From assembly GCA_030762935.1 (NCBI GenBank), contig CM060893.1, positions 11,700,001 through 11,764,000 on the forward strand: a stretch of 64,000 nucleotides of DNA, given 5' to 3'. The notes below the pieces were generated by a model. It made no database searches. It worked only from the letters and a program-made list of their open reading frames with translations, and was not told where the DNA came from. This DNA is from Hymenopus coronatus (Eukaryota > Arthropoda > Insecta > Mantodea > Hymenopodidae). Of the stretch, positions 57,255 to 64,000 are shown one piece after another. The translations under genes were made by a program, and so were the position numbers. Numbering within the stretch: the stretch's first letter is position 1; the number at the start of each line of letters is the position of its first letter.

Positions 57255-58128
57255 AATCTGAAGTGTTCCATTCACATGGCTTTTTCTACGTCTCTGCTAC
57301 AAATTATTGTTGGAATGCTTATGCTTCTATTTACTTCATACTAATCGAGACAAAATAAACAGAAATCGTCTTATTACTTGCTTCCTTGCAAGTAGAAGCG
57401 AAATAAGAGAGTACCATAGGTTAAAGTGATAGTCAAAAGCTGGTTGCTATGTGACTGAAGTTCCTTTGTTTGTATGGACAGGAGTTGACAAATTTCAATA
57501 TGAGAAAAGTATAAGTTTTATAAAGCTGAAACCAAAAACAAGGAATATCTCAAAAACGATCAACTCCACTAAAAAACTGTATATAATATAAATTGTGTGT
57601 TTTAATATGCTGTACATTTCTTGTGTGGTAAGTTTTTGTCCATCTCTTACGGTTTAGCAGTTATGCAAAATTCCGTCAAATTGACCCAGAATAAAGTAAT
57701 CTTCAGAGACTATTCCCAGAAAATTCAAAATATACATTTGATTTGTCAGGTAAATATCTTTAATATACGATATTTTAATCAAAATCGTTAGAGCCATTTT
57801 TTATAAAATCAATATTTTCGAAAAAATTTCCATGTGAAGTGTAGTTTGGGGTGGGGGGATTTTTCTCAAAACCTTCGTGTCGCATCCCTGGAAGATACTG
57901 AACTTAAATACCAAGTTTGGTATTTTACCCACTCTTTGTTTTTGAGTTATCGTGTTCACAGACACACGGATACGCACACACCACACCCGGACCTTTTTCT
58001 GAAAATACTTTTTTTGGGTGCAGGGGACCCTAAAACATACATTTCCGGTGAAATCTCGGTATCGAATTTTGGGTGGAATGCAATATCTTCTCTATACACT
58101 ATGCACATAGTGCGTGTAGAGAAAGTAA
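57255..58128 (-). repeat. HINE-like repeat, full length
   Basis: 874 bp from CTGAAGTGTTCCATTCACATG to ACTATGCACATAGTGCGTGTAGAGAAAGTAA. All internal blocks are present and the microsatellite is short. Lies downstream of the Zic/opa 3' end. Confidence 0.92.
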
Positions 58129-58194
58129 AAATATATACAATTTTTGCCCTAAAATTACAGTGATTTTTTAAAATAAACTAAAGAGAAAAGCGCT

Positions 58195-58300
58195 AACTTT
58201 CAAGCATCACAATCGCTGGGGTTTGAACTTGCAACATTTGGCATGGCCAGTCCTTTACCTATCACCTAGCACTCAAGGTCATTTGAACCACTTTTTTGTA
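58195..58300 (-). mobile_element. possible tRNA-like SINE remnant
   Basis: On the minus strand AGTGCTAGGTGATAGGTAAA and, about 30 bases on, GCAAGTTCAAACCCC (B-box-like) suggest a decayed tRNA-derived head; no body or second copy seen. Confidence 0.4.
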
Positions 58301-58433
58301 GTGCCTTTGACAGGATTATGAAAACTGGTTTAGAAGAATTTAAACTTTTAATTGGGAAGAAAAATATTAATAAAAGATTTATATTTATTTTAATTTCTAT
58401 TTTCTCTATTGTTTTATACAACAATTTTATAGG

Positions 58434-58439
58434 TTTATT
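58434..58439 (-). other. candidate polyadenylation signal of the Zic/opa gene
   Basis: AATAAA on the minus strand, 438 bases past the stop codon. Another AATAAA lies at 58384-58389. The sequence is AT-rich, so chance occurrence is likely; a 3' UTR of about 0.45 kb would result. Confidence 0.3.
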
Positions 58440-58876
58440 CCCAAATATTTTTACTATAACTCCAGTTTTAAACTTGAATTAAAGGAAAAACGGCATATGT
58501 GGTATAGTAGTGCAGGCAACTAAGGGTTAATATTTCAGTGTTGTATATCTTCGCACAGTACATGTTTGTGGCGCAATAATTTGGAATAAAAGTGTTTTTG
58601 TTTGAAAAATGGGACATAAAGCTATTCTTGTGAGTAAAGGTACTCCCAACAGATGCATATTGACGGAGCAGAAAGCGGTGCCAGTGCTAGGAAAAACAAA
58701 AGACGGCCCACGTGCGGCACTTCCTGCTACTTTATAAACACATTAGCCTGTCAAGTGTGACATTAGAAACACTGTTGAGACATCGTTATCTGAACACACC
58801 CCCGCAACACTCCGCTCGCTCAAAGTCTCCAGGGCAGGAGGGTGGTGGTACCGGGCGGCGGTGCGGGGGGCAGCTC

Positions 58877-59409
58877 TCAGTAGGCGGTAGCACTATGATG
58901 CTGGTGGTGCATCATATGGTGGTGGTGATGGTGGCTCAGGTGGTTCACAGGCGAGTGTTCATTGCTCGGCGGGGTTGGCATGCTTTGACACACGTACCAC
59001 TCTGACAGATTGGTCGTGGGGCCTTGCTGCTGAGGTTGGGGTGCCATCTGCTGGGGGTGGTGTATTGCGGTGGGAGGCAAGCCGAGGTCCGGAGACGCCG
59101 CGTCTGCCACGGGGGCGGCGCCGGACACGCTGATGGAGCCTGCCGAGGAGGAGTTGGAGTCGCTGGCATCGCTGTCGTAGCCATTGTTGCCGCCTCCAGG
59201 TGGGGGCGGCGACTTGCCTCCCGATATGCTGCCGTGAACCTTCATGTGTTTCCGGAGCGAGCTAGGGTGCGTGTAACTCTTGTCGCATCCAGAGACGCGA
59301 CAATTGTACGGTTTGTCCGAGGTGTGGACATGTGAGTGCTTCTTGCGATCCGAACTGTTGGCGAACCTTCTGTCACAGCCCTCGAACTCGCACTTGAAGG
59401 GCTTCTCTC
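58877..59409 (-). CDS. opa: odd-paired/Zic zinc-finger transcription factor, terminal coding exon (C-terminal 176 residues)
   Basis: The exon starts after CTGTTTCAG with the second base of a Gly codon (phase 1). [20 protein letters not shown] opens Zic finger 4 (C6, C11, H24, H28 counting from the first full codon) and [20 protein letters not shown] finger 5 (C36, C41, H54, H58). The rest is low-complexity: KSPPPPGG, an Asp/Ser patch ([15 protein letters not shown]), PQPQQQ, then [16 protein letters not shown], a motif I recall from C-termini of arthropod Zic proteins, and a His-rich end ([13 protein letters not shown]) before the stop at 58877-58879. Zic/Opa proteins bind DNA with five C2H2 fingers in the nucleus; in Drosophila opa is a pair-rule regulator. 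Fingers 1-3 and the N-terminus must lie in exons right of the window, so the intron exceeds 4.5 kb. Both fingers are intact and the frame is unbroken. Placing an intron just before EKPF fits the exon structure I recall for Zic genes. Confidence 0.95.
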
Positions 59410-59420
59410 CTGAAACAGAG
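59410..59420 (-). other. 3' splice site of the Zic/opa terminal exon
   Basis: On the minus strand CTCTGTTTCAG precedes GAGAGAAGCCC; the AG is at 59411-59410. The polypyrimidine tract is short. The surrounding sequence resembles units of the minisatellite in the adjacent intron (see findings). Confidence 0.88.
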
Positions 59421-59900
59421 AAACATCTGCGTTAATTAAACTGTCTCAACTTCAGCAAGAGACACAGCTACATTAGCTATACTGCCACGACAGGATCAAC
59501 TTCAGAGACACAGTGAAGCTTCTCTTCATCAAACAGAGACATGGTGAAATCAGTTGAACTGCCACAATTCGATCCAGCTTCAAACAGAGACACAGTGAAA
59601 TCAGTTGAACTGCCACAATTCGATCCAGCTTCAAACAGAGACACAGTGAAATCAGTTGAACTGCCACAATTCTATCCATCTTCAAACAGAGACACAGTGA
59701 AATCAGTTGAACTGCCACAATTCGATTTAGCTTCAAACAGAGACACAGTGAAATCAGTTGAACTGCCACAATTCGATCCAGCTTCAAACAGAGACTCAGC
59801 TACAATAGCTGATCTATCAACTTCAAGCAGATACACAGCGACATTAGCTATACTGCCACGATAGGATCAACTTCAAAGACACAGTGATACCGCAACTGAA
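59421..59900. repeat. intronic minisatellite, 51-bp units
   Basis: About five units with exact 51-bp period between 59540 and 59800: GTGAAATCAGTTGAACTGCC, ACAATTCGATCCAGCTTC, AAACAGAGACACA. Degenerate units flank it (59430-59540, 59800-59900). Lies in the Zic/opa intron, starting about 20 bases from the splice site. Confidence 0.93.
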
Positions 59901-60360
59901 TCATCAAAGCTTCTCTTCAAACATAGACATAGTGAAATCAGTTGAACTGCCACAACAATTCAACCCAGCTTCAAACAGAGACACTAGGCTCCAGTTGAAC
60001 TTCCACAACCAGATCATCAGAACTCTTAACTTCAGACAGAGAAACATTCATTAGCTTATTTGACACAAATGGTACAACAGAACCTCCGAACTATAACCAG
60101 AGAATAATTCACTAGTTGTACTGACACAGATGATTCAAAAGAACCTTTGAACTAAAACAATCTCTTAATCTGGCACAAATTGTTCAACAGACCTCTGAAT
60201 GAAAATTAGAGAAGAATTAACAAATGGGTCTGATGCAAATGTTTCAGCAGCCCTCTGAACCAAAAACAGCAAAACTGGCAGTATCTAACAGATCTGAACC
60301 ACAGGAACCTCTGAACTCTAAAGAGAGATACATTGGCAATTCATCTGCACAAGTGATTGA
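59901..60360. repeat. degenerate transition between the two intronic arrays
   Basis: Irregular units of roughly 60-70 bp keep AGTTGAAC, CACAAATGGTACAACAGAAC and CTCTGAAC motifs that link the 51-bp and 63-bp repeats. Confidence 0.7.
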
Positions 60361-61945
60361 ACAGAACTTCTGAGTTGCTAACACAGGAATTGAAATTAGT
60401 TGAACCGATACAGATAGTTCAACAGAACCTCTGAGCTACAAACACTGGAATATTGACACCAGTTGACACGATACAAATAGTTGAACAGAACCTGTGAGCT
60501 ACAAACACTGGAATATTGACACCAGTTGACCTGATACAAATAGTTGAACAGAACCTGTGAGCTATAAACACTGGAATATTGACATCCGTTGACCTGATAC
60601 AAATAGTTGAACAGAACCTCTGAGCTACAAACACTGGAATATTGACATCAGTTGACCCGATACAAATAGTTCAACAGAACCTCTGAGCTACAAACACTGG
60701 AATATTGACACCAGTTGACCTGATACAAATAGTTGAACAGAACCTGTGAGCTACAGACACTGGAATATTGACATCCGTTGACCTGATAAAAATAGTTGAA
60801 CAGAACCTGTGAGCTATAAAAACACTGGAATATTGACATCAGTTGACATGACACAAATAGTTCAACAGAACCTCTGAGCTACAAACACTGGAATATTGAC
60901 ATCAGTTGACATGATACAAATAGTTGAACAGAACCTCTGAGCTACAAACACTAGAATATTGACATCAGTTGACCCGATACAAATAGTTCAACAGAACCTC
61001 TGAGCTACAAACACTGGAATATTGACATCAATTGACCTGATACAAATAGTTCAACAGAACCTCTGAGCTACAAACACTGGAATATTGACATCAGTTGACA
61101 TGATACAAATAGTTGAACAGAACCTCTGAGCTACAAACACTGGAATATTGACATCAGTTGACCCGATACAAATAGTTCAACAGAACCTCTGAGCTAAAAA
61201 CACTGGAATATTGACATCGGTTGACATGATACAAATAGTTGAACAGAACCTCTGAGCTACAAACACTGGAATATTGACATCAGTTGACCCGATACAAATA
61301 GTTCAACAGAACCTCTGAGCTACAAACACTGGAATATTGACATCAGTTGACATGATACAAATAGTTCAACATAACACGTGAGCTACAAACACTGGAATAT
61401 TGACATCAGTTGACATGATACAAATAGTTGAACAGAACCTCTGAGCTACAAACACTGGAATATTGACATCAGTTGACCTGATACAAATAGATCAACAGAA
61501 CCTCTGAGCTACAAACACTGGAATATTGACATCAGTTGACCTGATACAAATAGATCAACAGAACCTCTGAGCTACAAACACTGGAATATTGACATCAGTT
61601 GACCTGATACAAATAGATCAACAGAACCTCTGAGCTACAAACACTGGAATATTGACATCAGTTGACCTGATACAAATAGATCAACAGAACCTCTGAGCTA
61701 CAAACACTGGAATATTGACATCAGTTGACATGATACAAATAGTTGAACAGAACCTCTGAGCTACAAACACTGAAATATTGACATCAGTTGACCTGATACA
61801 AATAGATCAACAGAACCTCTGAGCTACAAACACTGGAATATTGACATCGGTTGACCTGATACAAATAGTTGAACAGAACCTCTGAGCTACAAACACTGGA
61901 ATATTGACATCAGTTGACCTGCCACAAATTGTTTAACAGAATATC
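60361..61945. repeat. intronic minisatellite, 63-bp units
   Basis: About 25 units of 63 bp: CTGAGCTACAAACACTGGAA, TATTGACATCAGTTGACCTG, ATACAAATAGTTGAACAGAACCT. Variants alternate GACCCG, GACATG and GACCTG, and GTTGAAC/GTTCAAC/GATCAAC. The GATCAAC variant forms a homogeneous block at 61490-61690, a sign of recent local expansion. Confidence 0.96.
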
Positions 61946-62247
61946 CGAGCTTCAGAGAAACACCAGGCGACAGTTGATGTGAATCATTACCGCCCAGACA
62001 GGCTGAGCTCACCTGAAAGTGCTGAGTCACTGCTGATTACCTGCATCAAACCTTAACAAGGTTTCTCTACTTCCCAATCTGAATACTGTCTGACATTGTT
62101 TAACAGTCCAATTCTCACTGTAGTACTGGGAATATACCTGATCTAATGAGATATTAATATAGAATCATATTATATGATCATATATACTAGAATGTTTAGT
62201 ATACAAATACAGATATCACAGTCATTTTAAATTAGTAGGTTCAAAAA
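61946..62247. other. unassigned intronic sequence
   Basis: Array decay to about 61990, then AT-rich intron sequence with nothing recognised. Confidence 0.5.
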
Positions 62248-62897
62248 TCTGATGTGTTCCATTCACATGACCTGCTCTACATCTCTACAAAAAAATAATA
62301 TTAAAAAGCTTATGCTTCTATTTACTTCATGCTAATCGAGAAAAAATTAACAGAAATAGTCTTATTACTTGTTTCCTTGTAAGTAAAAGAGAAATAAGGG
62401 AGTACCATAGGTTAAAGTGATAGTGAAAAGCTGGTTGTTATGTGACTTGTTTGTATGGACAGGAGTTGACAAATTCCTGTATGATAAGTTTGTTTTTAAA
62501 GTTGAAACCAAAAACAAGGAATATCTAAAAAAACGATCAACTCCATGAAAAAAATGTATGTAACATAAATTGTGTGTTTTAACGTGTTCTCCAATTTTTG
62601 TGAGTACGTCTTTATCTGTCTCTTACGGTTTAGAGGTTATGCAAAATTCCGTAAATTTCATTCAGAATGAAGTAAGCTTCCGAGGCTATTCCCAGAAAAT
62701 TGAAAATATACACACTTTTCGTTTTTGAGTTGTGTTCGCAGACAAACACCGACCTTTTTTTGAAAATGTTTTTTTCTTTTGGATACAGGGAACCCTAAAA
62801 CATATACTTCCGGTAAAGTCTCGGCATCGAATTTTTGGGTGGAGTGCAATACCTTCTCTATACACTATGTACATAGTAAGTGTAGAGAAAGTAAAAA
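62248..62897 (-). repeat. HINE-like repeat with internal deletion
   Basis: CTGATGTGTTCCATTCACATG to ACTATGTACATAGTAAGTGTAGAGAAAGTAA. About 220 bp are missing at about 62708 (from CAGAAAATTGAAAATATACAC directly to the CTTTTCGTTTTTGAG block). In the Zic/opa intron. Confidence 0.9.
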
Positions 62898-63036
62898 ACC
62901 GCCCAGATTAAATAAATAAACACACTGTCCTAAAGCATAATGTGATAAAATATTCATCTCGGAAACTGATGCTTCAGCAATCCACTTCATGCTAAATATT
63001 CAACATTCTGAATGATTGTTATTGGATTAATTGTTT

Positions 63037-63909
63037 TTACTTTCTCTATACGTACTATGTACATAGTCTATAGAGAAGGTATTTCACTCCACCCAAAAAT
63101 TCGATGCCGAGACTTCACCGGAAGTATATGTTTTAGGGTCCCCAATATCCAAAAAAAGCATTTTCACAAAAAGGTCCGTGTGTGTGTGTCCGTGTGTCGT
63201 GAACACGATAACTCAAAAACGAAAAGTCAGTAAAATACCAAACTTGGTATTTAGGTTTAGTATCTTCCAGGAATGCGACACGAAGATTTTGAGAAAAATC
63301 TCCCCACCCCCAACTACCATTTATATGGAACTTTTTTCGAAAATTTTTATTTTCTCAAAAATGGCTCTAACAATTTTGAATAAAATTTCGTATATTAAAG
63401 ACATTTACCTGACAAATAAAATGTATATCTTGAATTTTCTGGGAATAGCCTCTGAAGACTACTTTATTCTGGATGCATTTTACGAAATTTTGCATAACTG
63501 CTAAACTTTAAGAGATGGACAAAAACTTAGAACACAAAAATGTAGAGCACGTTAAAACACACAATTTATGCTGTAGCTTTTTTTTTTTTTCCGTGGTGTT
63601 GATTGTTTTTGAGATATTCCTTGTTTTTGGTTTCAGCTATGAAAAATGTATACTTTTCTCATACAGGAATTTGTCAACTAGTGTCCATACAAACAAAGGA
63701 ACTTCAGTCACATAGCAACCGGCTTTTGACTATCACTTTAACATATGGTACTCCCTTATTTCGCTTCTACTTTCAAGAAAGCAAGTAATAAGATTATTTC
63801 ATCTAGTTTTTTTTTTCTTCTCAATTAGCATGAAGTAAATAGAAGCACAAGCTATTTAACAATAATTTATTGCAGAATTGTAGAGAAAGTCATGTGAATG
63901 GAACACATC
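63037..63909 (+). repeat. HINE-like repeat, full length
   Basis: TACTTTCTCTATACGTACTATG with a complete palindrome (63037-63080), all internal blocks, and the hairpin ATGTGAATGGAACACAT followed by a T run. In the Zic/opa intron, oriented opposite to the copy at 62248. Confidence 0.92.
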
Positions 63910-64000
63910 TTTTTTTTTTCCACACGAGCCGTGTGTAGGACAGGAGTTGGATAGGTAGAGTCAGACTGAAAAATTCAATGCCATAGTCGGAATTTGAACC
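63910..64000. other. unassigned sequence at the window edge
   Basis: Ends in GTCGGAATTTGAACC, which could be the minus-strand B box of another SINE cut by the window end; too short to decide. Confidence 0.3.

Noticed and set aside
58712..59335. Plus-strand open frames over the Zic exon
   Set aside because: Antisense shadows of the GC-rich coding exon; the minus strand encodes canonical C2H2 fingers.
59473..60854. Repeat proteins of 17- and 21-residue period in the Zic intron
   Set aside because: 51- and 63-bp units are multiples of three; the region is intronic and the peptides have no domain.

Overview
The window looks like arthropod (probably insect or chelicerate) nuclear DNA from a large, AT-rich, repeat-dominated genome. 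The main reason is the one host exon I recognise: the last coding exon of an odd-paired/Zic zinc-finger gene on the minus strand (58877-59409), with an upstream phase-1 intron that leaves the window at the right edge. The rest is non-coding sequence, transposable elements and tandem arrays. I see no bacterial genes, operons, rRNA or CRISPR.

Dominant component: one interspersed repeat family of about 0.86-0.88 kb, with some 45 full or partial copies on both strands. By hand tally these cover about 26 kb, roughly 40 % of the window. In the orientation I call sense, the family starts with ACTTTCTCTA, followed by a long perfect-to-near-perfect palindrome centred on ACTATGTACATAGT. It carries a variable (TG)n tract about 140 bp in, and ends with TAGAGAAAGT (the inverted copy of the 5' decamer) followed by a small hairpin (ATGTG-7 nt-CACAT) and T-rich flank. 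Subterminal inverted repeats, a 3' hairpin, an internal microsatellite and insertion between T residues fit non-autonomous Helentrons (HINE/DINE-1-like rolling-circle elements). I call it the 'HINE-like family' below. There is a main subfamily (A) and a diverged one (B) with a different 3' hairpin loop.

Layout. 1-1.7 kb: HINE copies and a SINE fragment. 1.7-10.2 kb: a TG/TATG (ACAY on the other strand) simple-repeat array split by a decayed 5.7 kb non-LTR retrotransposon with gag-like ORF1 and EN-RT-RNase H ORF2. 10.2-20.3 kb: HINE copies, tRNA-derived SINEs and a second LINE fragment. 20.3-22.6 kb: a mariner element with intact terminal inverted repeats, a dead transposase, and HINE and LINE insertions nested inside it. 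22.6-42.5 kb: mainly HINE copies with SINEs, a LINE 3' end that runs into a tetranucleotide array (33.0-33.8 kb), a foldback-type element (35.8-36.9 kb) and a three-level nest (37.0-39.1 kb). 43.2-48.1 kb: a 4.9 kb minisatellite of 22/46/48-bp units that share a TGTGCACA core. 48.1-58.1 kb: HINE copies, SINEs, a PIF/Harbinger-like MITE (53.8-54.3 kb), trinucleotide tracts and AT-rich sequence without recognisable genes. 58.4-64 kb: the Zic/opa terminal exon and its intron, which holds a decayed 51-bp to 63-bp minisatellite and two HINE copies.

The genes do not form a pathway. The main biological content is the Zic/opa C-terminus, a transcription factor of segmentation and neural patterning, and a stratified record of transposon insertions whose nesting gives relative ages. 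All family and boundary calls come from reading the sequence by eye; no alignments or database searches were run.
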